Shown: positions 1 through 7,165, counted from the stretch's first letter. The stretch is 32,395 nucleotides of DNA from Clostridia bacterium (GCA_017524165.1 JAFWUH010000061.1:1-32395), one strand, 5' to 3'. Notes: generated from the sequence alone by a model not told the origin. A program made the numbers and translations.

Positions 1-64
1 ATTTTTTTGCTTCTTCGTAATCGTTATAATTCCTACACCCTGCAATAACAGTTTTAATAGTCAT
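1..64 (-). CDS. Partial DUF2493 / YspA-like (SLOG superfamily) protein, N-terminus only
   Basis: Only the first 21 codons lie in the window; the gene continues beyond base 1. The readable start is MTIKTVIAGCRNYNDYEEAK. The pattern of a beta strand followed by AGxRxxNDY resembles the start of DUF2493 (YspA-related, SLOG fold) proteins, which usually read IIAGSRxFxDY. The ATG at 64 has a strong GGGAGGG ribosome binding site on the minus strand at 70-76. Family members are thought to bind nucleotides or their derivatives and are common in phages and mobile elements, but no precise function can be given. The gene diverges from the XRE regulator gene at 162 and may be its target. The family call rests on about 20 residues, so it is tentative. 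Confidence 0.5.
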   Translation of the reverse strand, partial: MTIKTVIAGCRNYNDYEEAKK

Positions 65-83
65 TTAATCCCTCCCTATTTTA

Positions 84-112
84 ATTCTACTACCTAACGA
101 TAGTAAAATCAA
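84..112 (-). promoter_or_regulatory. Sigma-A-type promoter for the DUF2493-like gene
   Basis: On the minus strand TTGATT (107-112) is followed, after exactly 17 bases, by TAGAAT (84-89). The start of transcription would fall near 77, leaving a very short leader before the GGGAGGG site at 70-76. The -35 box lies inside the ATAGTA/TACTAT dyad, so a bound repressor would block it. Confidence 0.5.
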
Positions 113-130
113 TACTATTTTTTGATAGTA
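100..130. promoter_or_regulatory. Candidate operator: three alternating ATAGTA/TACTAT half-sites
   Basis: ATAGTA (100-105), TACTAT (113-118) and ATAGTA (125-130) form two overlapping perfect inverted repeats with spacers of 7 and 6 bases. They lie between the divergent genes, cover the -35 box of the leftward promoter, and sit just upstream of the possible -10 TATACT (133-138) of the rightward XRE gene. Such an arrangement is typical of autoregulated XRE repressors. Binding by the neighbouring regulator is inferred from position only. Confidence 0.5.
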
Positions 131-161
131 CATATACTTTTCCTTTAGGAGGGTGAAACTC

Positions 162-380
162 ATGTATTATCCAAGATTACGCGATCTTCGCGAAGATCAT
201 GATTTGGCACAAAAAGAAATTGCCGCCTTGTTGGGCATTGACCAGAGAGTATACAGCAATTACGAAACGGGAAAGCGGGAAATCCCGACCAGACTGCTGG
301 TGCGATTAGCGGATTATTATCACACATCCACCGATTATCTCCTTTCCCGCACCAACAATCCCAAGCCGCCGACGCAATAA
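162..380 (+). CDS. Small XRE-family helix-turn-helix transcriptional regulator
   Basis: This is a 72-residue protein consisting of one HTH_3 (Cro/C1-type) domain: RLRDLREDHDLAQKEIAALL, then a recognition helix region around DQRVYSNYETGKREIP, then LLVRLADYYHTSTDYLL. It has no additional sensory domain, so it is probably a phage- or element-type DNA-binding regulator. The ATG at 162 is preferred over an in-frame GTG at 153, because AGGAGG (147-152) sits nine bases before the ATG and overlaps the GTG. The gene ends six bases before the convergent spoIIE stop, with no terminator between them. The likely targets are the dyads at 100-130. The HTH call is firm; the regulon is inferred. Confidence 0.9.
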   Translation: MYYPRLRDLREDHDLAQKEIAALLGIDQRVYSNYETGKREIPTRLLVRLADYYHTSTDYLLSRTNNPKPPTQ

Positions 381-386
381 TTTTTG

Positions 387-2693
387 TTATACCGCGCGTT
401 CGAGAATTGCGGCAATCACCGTGATATCGTCCTCGTGGCGGTCGGTGCGCCGCCGCGCCGCCGAAAGGCAGAGATGTTCCGCCAATGCGGTCGCGTCGGT
501 ATTGTCCCACCGATCCAGTTCCTCCGCCATCCAGTCGGTGCCGTCGCATACGGCGCCGTCCGACATTAACAGCAATACATCGCCTTTATGCAATTTAAAG
601 GTTGCGCGATCAAACCCGACCTCTCGCAAAATGCCTGCCGGCAACGAAGTGCTTTCGGCTTTTCCTGTTCTGCCCGAACGGCGTACCAAGGTCGGTGCGG
701 CACCGGCTTTCAGCAGTTGTACCGTGCCGTTGAACAAATCCACCGCGGCAATATCGACCGTCGCCAACGATTCATCGGTCGATTTAAAAAGCATGGAAGA
801 ATTTAAAATGCGCAGAGAACAGTCGAACCCGAATCCCGCCTTTAGAAGACGCGCCATCAGTCCGACCGCCATCGCGCTGTCCACCGCCGCGCGGCCGCCG
901 GTCCCCATGCCGTCGCTTAAAAGAATAAAGGTGCGCCCTTTGCCGTCCGAAAAGGTGTTGACTGAATCCCCGCAAATCGCGGATTGCTGAGCGTTGAACT
1001 GATGGATCCCGATATTCAGGCGGTAAACGGTTCGTTCGCTGACCGTCAAAAAAATATCTCCGCCCACTTCGCTGACATTCGGCACATCAAAATCCCGTTC
1101 CAGCGCAAAAGACAGCTGTTTCATCATTTCCAATTTATTGAGTACGCGTTCAGGCGGTTTTCGCAATTTGCATTCCACCGTCATTCGACCGAATGCATCG
1201 GTAAAAGCGGCGCTCTCCTCGACGCGGATATCCAAATTTTTTAACGCCGAGACCGCCGTCAACGCCGCCGAAGCGTCGAACCGTTCTTCCTCTTTCAAAT
1301 CCCGCGCCAAATCGGAAAGCATGTGGGAAATGCCGTCAAATTGATCGGTCACCACTCCGCGCACCTCCTCCAAACGGTTTTCCGCCGCCGTTCTGGAAGC
1401 ATAAAAAGAGTAATTCTTCTCCACCGCGCGAAAGACCGCGCCCAACCGCAGACACCGCCCACGAAACTCCTCGGGCACAATTTTTTCATGAAACTCGGTG
1501 CCGTCTTTCACGGCGGCAGTCATTAATAAAATGGCATTCATTGTTTCGTCGTGCTTACTTTCCCAACAGTGGATCCGTAATTTACAACCCGAACATGCCT
1601 CTCGTTCGATGCCTGAAAGCACCTCGGAAAAATCCGGCGCATTGATACGGTTGAGTTCGCGCGCTACCTGTTCCACCGTTTCACAGACATCGTTCAAGGC
1701 TCCTGCCGAGCGATTGAGCCGCAAGGTAACCGCCTTTTTCACGCCGTTCGGCGTTGCCACCTTCGGCGTGCAGGATAAAAACCGACCGAGCCAAATGCCG
1801 ACCGTGCGCGGCATCATTAAAAACAGCGCGCATCCCAATAGCGCCTCGACTAAAACCATGGCGCTTTCCGGCGAGCCGGCTCCGACCATTATGCCGACGC
1901 ACGCCGTTGCAAGCAATCCCAATACCTGAATATATTTACCGAACGCAACCAGACATCCCACCGTTAAGCCGCCGAACGCAAAGGTCATCGCCGCCGCCGT
2001 GCAGCCGCCCGAAAGTAAGACCGCTCCGCAGCAAACGGCGCCGCCCAGCACGCCGCCCAATGTCCCGCCGTAGCGGGCACATAACAGAATCAGCAACACG
2101 CTGAAAACTTGTCCTATCGACAAATCGGCAATCTTTATGCCGTCCGCAATCAACAGTACAATACCCACGGTTGCCAAAATACAAGCCAATTCATCTGCCG
2201 TCAATCCGGAATAGATATTTTTCCAGGCTCTTGTTGTACGGAAAACCGCATAGGTTCCAATTGCCGCCAACACCGTTTCTCCTACCAACATGGACAGATC
2301 CGCCGGCAAGGCACGAACCGTGACCGCCGCCGTTAGTCCATTGGCAAAGAGGCAAACCGTTGTCAGCAAAATGGGGTTATTCTCGGCTTTAGGATATCCT
2401 GCCGTCAACAAGCGGATGGCAAAAATTGCCAGCATCGCCGCCAAATAACGGAATCCACCCACGGTAATAGCCGGAAAAAAATATCCGAGAAAAGCCCCGA
2501 CCGCCGCAGACGGCATCAAAGCATAAGGGCAACCTGCCAACACCGATAATCCGAACGGAACGGCTTGATGTAAAACCGCCGCACGGGATGCCGCCAACGC
2601 GAATCCCGCAACCCCAATATGCGAAATCCAATCAATTTTTCCCTGTGAGAAGGCAATTTTTTCGCGCAATACCGTTTTTAAATTTTCTTTCAA
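387..2693 (-). CDS. spoIIE: Stage II sporulation protein E (SpoIIE), membrane-bound PP2C-type phosphatase
   Basis: The protein has 768 residues; Bacillus SpoIIE is a little over 800. The first 330 or so residues are a series of hydrophobic segments, consistent with the polytopic membrane domain. A central soluble region of about 200 residues containing cysteines (SGCKLRIHCW) leads into the PP2C-like phosphatase domain. Metal-binding motifs there are SDGMGTG (593-599), SDGAVCDG (from 711) and HEDDITV (753-759). In known systems SpoIIE dephosphorylates the anti-anti-sigma factor SpoIIAA to activate sigma F in the forespore, and localises with FtsZ at the polar septum. The start is a TTG at 2693, preceded by a GGTGAG-like site; no better ATG lies upstream. 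Spo0A control is expected from family knowledge, but I did not find a convincing 0A box. Confidence 0.95.
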   Translation of the reverse strand: MKENLKTVLREKIAFSQGKIDWISHIGVAGFALAASRAAVLHQAVPFGLSVLAGCPYALMPSAAVGAFLGYFFPAITVGGFRYLAAMLAIFAIRLLTAGYPKAENNPILLTTVCLFANGLTAAVTVRALPADLSMLVGETVLAAIGTYAVFRTTRAWKNIYSGLTADELACILATVGIVLLIADGIKIADLSIGQVFSVLLILLCARYGGTLGGVLGGAVCCGAVLLSGGCTAAAMTFAFGGLTVGCLVAFGKYIQVLGLLATACVGIMVGAGSPESAMVLVEALLGCALFLMMPRTVGIWLGRFLSCTPKVATPNGVKKAVTLRLNRSAGALNDVCETVEQVARELNRINAPDFSEVLSGIEREACSGCKLRIHCWESKHDETMNAILLMTAAVKDGTEFHEKIVPEEFRGRCLRLGAVFRAVEKNYSFYASRTAAENRLEEVRGVVTDQFDGISHMLSDLARDLKEEERFDASAALTAVSALKNLDIRVEESAAFTDAFGRMTVECKLRKPPERVLNKLEMMKQLSFALERDFDVPNVSEVGGDIFLTVSERTVYRLNIGIHQFNAQQSAICGDSVNTFSDGKGRTFILLSDGMGTGGRAAVDSAMAVGLMARLLKAGFGFDCSLRILNSSMLFKSTDESLATVDIAAVDLFNGTVQLLKAGAAPTLVRRSGRTGKAESTSLPAGILREVGFDRATFKLHKGDVLLLMSDGAVCDGTDWMAEELDRWDNTDATALAEHLCLSAARRRTDRHEDDITVIAAILERAV

Positions 2694-2739
2694 AAAAGCT
2701 CACCGCCGAAATCGTATTTATCCATTCCCACCTTTTCCA

Positions 2740-2745
2740 ATTATA
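2740..2745 (-). promoter_or_regulatory. Possible -10 element for spoIIE
   Basis: The minus strand reads TATAAT at 2745-2740, about 47 bases before the TTG start of spoIIE. No good -35 hexamer is found 16-18 bases upstream, where the hairpin array begins. A promoter activated by Spo0A would not need one, but no 0A box was identified. The octamer is nearly palindromic and also reads TATAAT on the plus strand (2742-2747). Confidence 0.25.
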
Positions 2746-2887
2746 ATGTCTGCTGAACAAATCAAAAAGTCCCTGATACCAATGGTTGAAGGGCTTTTTG
2801 ATTTGTTCAAAGTGCAAGGATTTTTCTGGATTTTCTGAAAAACCCTTGCACTTGGCGAGCAAACGCTTTGCTCGCCAAGCAGACATT
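2745..2887. repeat. Cloverleaf-like palindromic element: three hairpins enclosed by a 10-bp outer stem
   Basis: The outer arms are AATGTCTGCT (2745-2754) and its exact reverse complement AGCAGACATT (2878-2887). Inside are three adjoining hairpins. Arm 1 is a 16-bp perfect stem (2754-2769 with 2794-2809), whose interior also pairs (CCCT/AGGG, ACC/GGT). Arm 2 is AAGTGCAAGG (2810-2819) with 2844-2853, continued by TTTTTC/GAAAAA after one mismatch. Arm 3 is a 13-bp perfect stem (2851-2863 with 2867-2879) around a CGC loop. A further 7-bp pair, ATCCATT (2720-2726) and AATGGAT (2890-2896), could close the structure. It may be a MITE-like repeat with terminal inverted repeats or a structured RNA. 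No target-site duplication was seen. Confidence 0.7.
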
Positions 2888-2902
2888 TCAATGGATGCAC
2901 CC

Positions 2903-2979
2903 GCCAAAATCAATGATTTTGGCAGAAAAAGCGTTTAAAAACGCTTTTTCACAAATGCCGACGGCGTGTCAGCATTTGT
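2903..2979. repeat. Three further consecutive palindromes between spoIIE and sleB
   Basis: GCCAAAATCA (2903-2912) and its reverse complement (2914-2923) are separated by a single A. GAAAAAGCGTTT (2925-2936) and its reverse complement (2939-2950) are separated by AA. ACAAATGC (2951-2958) pairs with GCATTTGT (2972-2979), with an inner GAC/GTC pair. These follow the cloverleaf-like element directly and are almost contiguous with one another. No convincing gene lies in this stretch; the only open frame across it is a by-product of the palindromes. Confidence 0.75.
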
Positions 2980-3002
2980 TCTGTTGACATTATTATAAAA
3001 GA

Positions 3003-3051
3003 AACCGCTCGTTTATTTTGTCAAACGAAGCGGTTATTTTTTGTCTTTTTT
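3003..3051 (+). terminator. Intrinsic terminator at the end of the hairpin array
   Basis: The stem is AACCGCT-CGTTT (3003-3014) with AAACG-A-AGCGGTT (3023-3035), with one bulged A and an 8-base loop. It is followed by two T runs at 3036-3051. It points rightward, but no rightward gene precedes it. It may insulate sleB, or it may end an uncharacterised transcript covering the palindrome array. Confidence 0.65.
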
Positions 3052-3069
3052 TAAAAATTTTGGGCGATT

Positions 3070-3098
3070 GCATAAAAAAAAGAATGCGGAGAAAACTA
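3070..3098 (+). promoter_or_regulatory. Possible sigma-G/sigma-F-type promoter for sleB
   Basis: GCATA (3070-3074), 17 bases, then AAAACTA (3092-3098). This matches the forespore -35 consensus GHATR fully and the -10 consensus CATnHTA at all but the first and third positions. It lies about 30 bases before the sleB ATG. Because sleB is a forespore gene in Bacillus, the site makes sense, but an AT-rich background can produce such partial matches. Confidence 0.35.
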
Positions 3099-3128
3099 AC
3101 AAAAAAGAAAACGGAAAGGAATTGTTTT

Positions 3129-3776
3129 ATGAAACAAAAACTCGGTATTCTTCTTTTTGCGACCGTCTTTATTTTGACCCTCTCCGGCTCGGTTTCTTCC
3201 CTGTCGCGGATCGGTTCGACCGGCGCCGAGGTGCAGAAAATTCAATCGGCTTTAAAGAAGAAGGGATACGCCATCGGCACGGTGGACGGCATCTACGGCA
3301 CCAAAACCAAAAAAGCCGTGCAGGCTTTTCAAAAAGACAACGGTTTAGTGCGCGACGGTATTGCCGGACCGAAGACCCTCAAAGCGCTCGGTATCCAAGG
3401 TAATTCTTCTTACGGCAACTATAATTCCAGCGACTATGACCTGTTAGCGCGCATTATTTCCGCCGAATCTCGTGGAGAGACATATCTCGGTCAAGTGGCA
3501 GTCGGGGCGGTGGTCTTAAACCGGGTGGAACATCCGTCCTTCCCCGATACGCTTTCGGGCGTCATCTACCAAAACGGCGCCTTTTCCTGTTTAGGTGACG
3601 GTCAATTTTATGAGCCGGTTGCCGACAGCGCCTATTCCGCCGCACGGGATGCGCTGAACGGACTGGATCCGTCGGGCGGCGCCATTTATTACTATAATCC
3701 CACTACCGCTACCAGTAAATGGATTTTCAGCCGACCAATCATCACCACCATCGGCAAACATGTTTTTTGCAATTAA
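3129..3776 (+). CDS. sleB: Spore cortex-lytic enzyme SleB
   Basis: This 215-residue secreted protein starts with a signal peptide (MKQKLGILLFATVFILTLSG, cleaved near residue 24). It continues with a peptidoglycan_binding_1 domain (about 26-90, motifs VDGIYGTKT and DGIAGPKT) and a C-terminal Hydrolase_2 (SleB/CwlJ) domain from about 103. The putative catalytic Glu113 lies in IISAESRGE, and the domain also has AVVLNRVEHPSFP and NGAFSC. SleB-type enzymes are lytic transglycosylases that cut muramic-delta-lactam-containing cortex peptidoglycan during germination. The ATG at 3129 has AAAGGA eight bases upstream. An in-frame start at 3018 would begin inside the terminator and add a non-signal-like extension. 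There is no adjacent ypeB partner here. The stop shares the TTAA at 3773-3776 with the convergent glycosidase gene. Confidence 0.92.
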   Translation: MKQKLGILLFATVFILTLSGSVSSLSRIGSTGAEVQKIQSALKKKGYAIGTVDGIYGTKTKKAVQAFQKDNGLVRDGIAGPKTLKALGIQGNSSYGNYNSSDYDLLARIISAESRGETYLGQVAVGAVVLNRVEHPSFPDTLSGVIYQNGAFSCLGDGQFYEPVADSAYSAARDALNGLDPSGGAIYYYNPTTATSKWIFSRPIITTIGKHVFCN

Positions 3777-4972
3777 CTTACCCCCAACAGATTTTTAATC
3801 TCTTCCCGTTCGGCGGCATTGCGTTCCTGCCCGGAAAAGAGCGAAGCATACGAAAAAAACAGATATCCTTTCGCCGTTGTTTGCCGCACAGCGGTGATTT
3901 GCCGCGCCAAGAGATCGCTTGATCCCGCTGTCCACTCATCCCGATCCGCGGCGGCAGTTGTCCCGATTTTATAAGGCGCTAATCCGATTAACAAGGTTAC
4001 CGGCGTATCTTTCACCGCTTCCTGCCACATTTTCAGCAGATTGTCAAACCGGAATTTTTCCATCGGGTAGTCAAAACCGAAATAAAGCTGGGGGATCATC
4101 CAATCCACACAGCCGCTTTGACACCACGCAATCACATCGGCATATAAATCGGTTAGATTGTTTTCCAAATCAGCGGCAGGACTGACGCTGAAAATCAAAT
4201 CCTTCCCCGAAAACTTCACAGCGGTATAACATCCGCTGATCAAGGCGTTGACATTCGCCCGGCGCCAATCCTCCAAAGAAAGCGGTTGATTGCTTTCACC
4301 GCAGTACCGCTGATACGAGATTTCATCAAAAGTCGCGTCGGTAGTCGGGTAAAAATAATCATCCACATGAATACCATCCAACGGATAATTTTTCAGCAAC
4401 TCGCGCACGCCGTTCAATATTAACTGCCGAACCGAATCGACAGCGGGATTCAGATAAATTCCCTCCCAAAAACAGACCGCGTCATCATTAGCGGGATCGT
4501 CATCGCTTAACCATTTTCTTGCCGGACTTTCCGCCGGCAACTGTCTCCAATCGGTGGTACCCAAGCGCACCCGATAAGGATTCAGCCAGCCATGAACACG
4601 GAGATGTTCTTCATGCGCCTGTGTGAGAAAATAATCCAGTACATCGTAGTCATATACCGCCGCTTCCGGCGTTAGCGGGTAATATCGGGAGGGGTAGATC
4701 GCATCGCAGAAAGCGCGAACATGCAAAAAAATATCGGTAATTCCCAACGAATTGCAATTTTCAAAAAGCGCCGAACAGTTTTTCTTCCACTCGCCGTCCT
4801 TTAAAAGCGTTTTAACTTCACTATAAGACACCCAAACGCCGCGTATTTCCGCATCCTTTGCCACTGTTTGCGCAGTATGCCCTTTGGTCTGACATCCCGA
4901 AAGCAGGCATAGCACACAAATGCAAAAAATCATACTGTATGGAATTTTTCGGAAAAAACCGTCTTGGATCAT
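3773..4972 (-). CDS. GHL10 / DUF187-type glycoside hydrolase-like lipoprotein
   Basis: The protein has 399 residues. The N-terminus is a lipoprotein signal (hydrophobic stretch ending LLSGC, Cys27), so it should be anchored outside the membrane. The rest matches the glycosyl hydrolase-like 10 family: EIRGVWVSYSEV, LGITDIFLHVRAFCDAIYPS, DGIHVDDYFYP and VDWMIPQLYFGFDYP. Family members have a TIM-barrel fold and are thought to act on peptidoglycan or related glycans; the substrate here is unknown. The ATG at 4972 follows AAGGCGGTG. A longer reading frame from 5038 would start inside the upstream terminator. A sigma-E-like promoter at 4995-5023 and the neighbouring spoIIE and sleB suggest a role in the mother cell during sporulation, which is inference. 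Confidence 0.85.
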   Translation of the reverse strand: MIQDGFFRKIPYSMIFCICVLCLLSGCQTKGHTAQTVAKDAEIRGVWVSYSEVKTLLKDGEWKKNCSALFENCNSLGITDIFLHVRAFCDAIYPSRYYPLTPEAAVYDYDVLDYFLTQAHEEHLRVHGWLNPYRVRLGTTDWRQLPAESPARKWLSDDDPANDDAVCFWEGIYLNPAVDSVRQLILNGVRELLKNYPLDGIHVDDYFYPTTDATFDEISYQRYCGESNQPLSLEDWRRANVNALISGCYTAVKFSGKDLIFSVSPAADLENNLTDLYADVIAWCQSGCVDWMIPQLYFGFDYPMEKFRFDNLLKMWQEAVKDTPVTLLIGLAPYKIGTTAAADRDEWTAGSSDLLARQITAVRQTTAKGYLFFSYASLFSGQERNAAEREEIKNLLGVS

Positions 4973-4994
4973 TTTTGTCACCGCCTTATCTTTT

Positions 4995-5023
4995 ATTTTA
5001 TGAGATAAAACAAAAAAATAGTA
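4995..5023 (-). promoter_or_regulatory. Sigma-E-like (mother-cell) promoter for the GHL10 lipoprotein gene
   Basis: The minus strand carries TACTATT (5017-5023), 14 bases, then CATAAAAT (4995-5002). The Bacillus sigma-E consensus is KMATATT-N14-CATACAHT, so this is 6/7 and 7/8 with the correct spacing. Transcription would start near 4988, just ahead of the ribosome binding site at 4981-4986. No comparable sigma-A promoter was found between the upstream terminator and the gene. Confidence 0.45.
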
Positions 5024-5036
5024 TTTGATAGCAGTC

Positions 5037-5076
5037 AAAAAAATAGCGCATCCGCTTTTTGCAAAGCAGATGCGCT
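5037..5076 (-). terminator. Intrinsic terminator of the pyrH-to-ispH/rpsA transcription unit
   Basis: On the minus strand AGCGCATC-T-GCTTT pairs with AAAGC-G-GATGCGCT (5045-5076) around a 3-base loop, followed by A and seven Ts (5037-5043). It begins 16 bases after the ispH-rpsA stop and ends the roughly 14 kb leftward operon. Confidence 0.9.
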
Positions 5077-5092
5077 AATCGGTTCACCAAAA

Positions 5093-7165
5093 TTATTCAG
5101 CGGTTTCCTCTGCGGCAGGAGCCTCTTCCACAGCAGGAGTTTCTTCTGCCGGGGATGCTTCCTCAGCGCCGAATTCCGCCACAACTTCGTCCTCTTCTTC
5201 GACCTTCGCCGGTTCGAGCAACGCACGGATGGAAAGGCTGACGCGTTTTTTATCAAAATCAATGCCGATGATCTTAACATCGACTTCCTGACCGACGGTC
5301 AACTCATCCTGCGGCTTTTCAATACGACGATCGGCGATTTGAGAAATATGGATCAAACCGTCAATACCCGGAATAACGCGGGCAAAAGCACCGTAGGTTG
5401 TCATGCTGACGATCTTCACCGGAATAATGTCGCCCACCTGATAGTTGTTCTGGAAAATCACCCACGGATTTTCTTCGGGTTTCTTGTAACCCAACGAAAT
5501 CTTACGCTTTTCGGGGTCGATTGCCTTGACATAGACTTCGACCGTATCGCCAACCGAAACAACCTCGGCGGGATTTTTAATGCGTGCCCAGGAGAGCTCG
5601 GAAATGTGAACCATACCGTCCACACCGCCGATATCAACGAATGCACCGTAACCGGTCAACGATTTCACGGTACCGGTAAAGCGATCGCCGACAGCGATAG
5701 AGCTCCAAATTTTTTCCTCCGCTTCCTTGCGCTGGTCGCGAAGGACGCTGCGAATCGAACCGACAGCACGGCGGCCGCGACCGATTTCGATAATACGGAA
5801 CGAAGCTTCCGTTCCCTTTAAATCATCTAAGGAATCGTTGCGGGATAAGGTTGCCTGTGAAGCGGGAATAAATACCCGGACATTATTCACATAAGCCACA
5901 ACACCGCCCTTGACGACATCGCGAATGATACCGGTAACGATTTCACCCGACTCTTTGGCGGCAACAATATTGTCCCAACCGGCGATCGCATCGTAACGGC
6001 GTTTGGACAGCATTACGGTTCCTTCCTGATCGTTAATCTTCATAATAATAAGATTTAACTGATCGCCTACCTTGACCTCCTCCGTCATTTTCACTTCAGG
6101 ATCCATTGAGTATTCGGCCGCGGTAATATAACCTGCCAATCCTCTCCCGATATCCACCTGAATTTCAGAATCGTTTACGGCCAAAACGGTGCCGCATACT
6201 TTCTGATCGCCCGTCAAATTTTGGAGTGAAGCCTCAAATGCCTCCTCGTCCGTCATTTCCTCGAAGCTTTTTTGAACAGTTTCAATTTCCTCCGCCTGTT
6301 CTTCGACCGGTTGCAAATTTTCCGACATGGTTTTAAGTACCTCCTTTATTATACCCGCCGGTGTCGACGCACCGGCGACAACTCCAACCGAACGGCAATC
6401 CTTTAATGAAAGCACGGGTAATTCCGCCGCGGTTTCAATCAGGAAGGTTCTGTCGCAATTCTGCCGGCATACCGAAAATAGCTTTGCGGTATTGGAACTG
6501 TGCCGACCGCCGATGACGATCATGCCATCGCAAACAGCGGACAATTCCCCAGCTTCCTTTTGACGCATGGAAGTCGCATTACATATTGTATCAAAAATTT
6601 TTGCGTTTGTACATACTTTTTTTAAAATTTCCTGACATTTTGCCCAACTTTTTGCATGAAAAGTCGTTTGAGAGACCACCGAGACAGGTTTTTCCGCCAA
6701 ATCCGGACGGTTTTCAAGGATTTTTTGCAAACTTTCCTCGTCCGAAAAGATCAGCACTTCGCCGATGCAGTGTCCGCGAATGCCGATGACCTCCTGATGA
6801 TTTTCATCCCCGGCAATCAAAACGGTATCTCCGGCGGCGCTTTGTTCGGCAACAATCCGGTGAATTTTAGCCACAAACGGACAGGTCGCATCAGCCACCT
6901 CAATACCGCTTTGTGCCGCTTTATCATAAAGTTCTCTCCCGACGCCGTGCGAACGGATGACCAAGGTTTCCCCCGCCCGTACTTCGTCCACGCTATGGAC
7001 CGTCCGCACGCCGCGTGCTTCCAATTCTGCCACCATCTGCGCGTTATGGATGATCGGACCCAAGGTACAAACCTGTTTCCCCTCGTTCAGCAGTTGAAAA
7101 ACCATCTCGACCGCACGGTTGACGCCAAAGCAAAATCCGGCGGTTTTCGCCAAATGTACCGTCAC
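5093..7165 (-). CDS. ispH: Bifunctional HMBPP reductase (IspH) / 30S ribosomal protein S1 fusion
   Basis: The protein has 690 residues. Residues 1-280 are IspH (LytB), the last MEP-pathway enzyme, reducing HMBPP to IPP and DMAPP. The three 4Fe-4S ligands are present as Cys12 (FCFGV), Cys95 (TCPF) and Cys195 (ICNATSMRQ), as are His40, His123 and Glu125 (ENHQEV). A linker of about 40 residues is followed by four S1 RNA-binding repeats at about 320-391, 406-477, 492-562 and 577-648. The third and fourth are the best conserved, with YGAFVDIGG and DGLIHIS cores. The tail (652-690) is acidic and Ala/Glu/Pro-rich. This fusion is known in many Clostridia; whether the S1 half acts in translation is not shown. 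The start overlaps the cmk stop by four bases, implying translational coupling. Confidence 0.95.
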   Translation of the reverse strand: MTVHLAKTAGFCFGVNRAVEMVFQLLNEGKQVCTLGPIIHNAQMVAELEARGVRTVHSVDEVRAGETLVIRSHGVGRELYDKAAQSGIEVADATCPFVAKIHRIVAEQSAAGDTVLIAGDENHQEVIGIRGHCIGEVLIFSDEESLQKILENRPDLAEKPVSVVSQTTFHAKSWAKCQEILKKVCTNAKIFDTICNATSMRQKEAGELSAVCDGMIVIGGRHSSNTAKLFSVCRQNCDRTFLIETAAELPVLSLKDCRSVGVVAGASTPAGIIKEVLKTMSENLQPVEEQAEEIETVQKSFEEMTDEEAFEASLQNLTGDQKVCGTVLAVNDSEIQVDIGRGLAGYITAAEYSMDPEVKMTEEVKVGDQLNLIIMKINDQEGTVMLSKRRYDAIAGWDNIVAAKESGEIVTGIIRDVVKGGVVAYVNNVRVFIPASQATLSRNDSLDDLKGTEASFRIIEIGRGRRAVGSIRSVLRDQRKEAEEKIWSSIAVGDRFTGTVKSLTGYGAFVDIGGVDGMVHISELSWARIKNPAEVVSVGDTVEVYVKAIDPEKRKISLGYKKPEENPWVIFQNNYQVGDIIPVKIVSMTTYGAFARVIPGIDGLIHISQIADRRIEKPQDELTVGQEVDVKIIGIDFDKKRVSLSIRALLEPAKVEEEDEVVAEFGAEEASPAEETPAVEEAPAAEETAE

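Noticed and set aside
2632..2913. Leftward open frame of 93 codons across the palindrome array
   Set aside because: It overlaps the spoIIE start in another frame, is created by the inverted repeats, and has no ribosome binding site or recognisable sequence.
3018..3128. N-terminal extension of sleB from an upstream ATG at 3018
   Set aside because: It would start inside the terminator hairpin and place a non-signal-like, lysine-rich extension before a perfect signal peptide. The ATG at 3129 has its own ribosome binding site.
4973..5038. Longer start for the GHL10 lipoprotein at 5038
   Set aside because: It begins in the T run of the ispH-rpsA terminator and adds residues ahead of a normal lipoprotein signal. 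The ATG at 4972 has AAGGCGG upstream.
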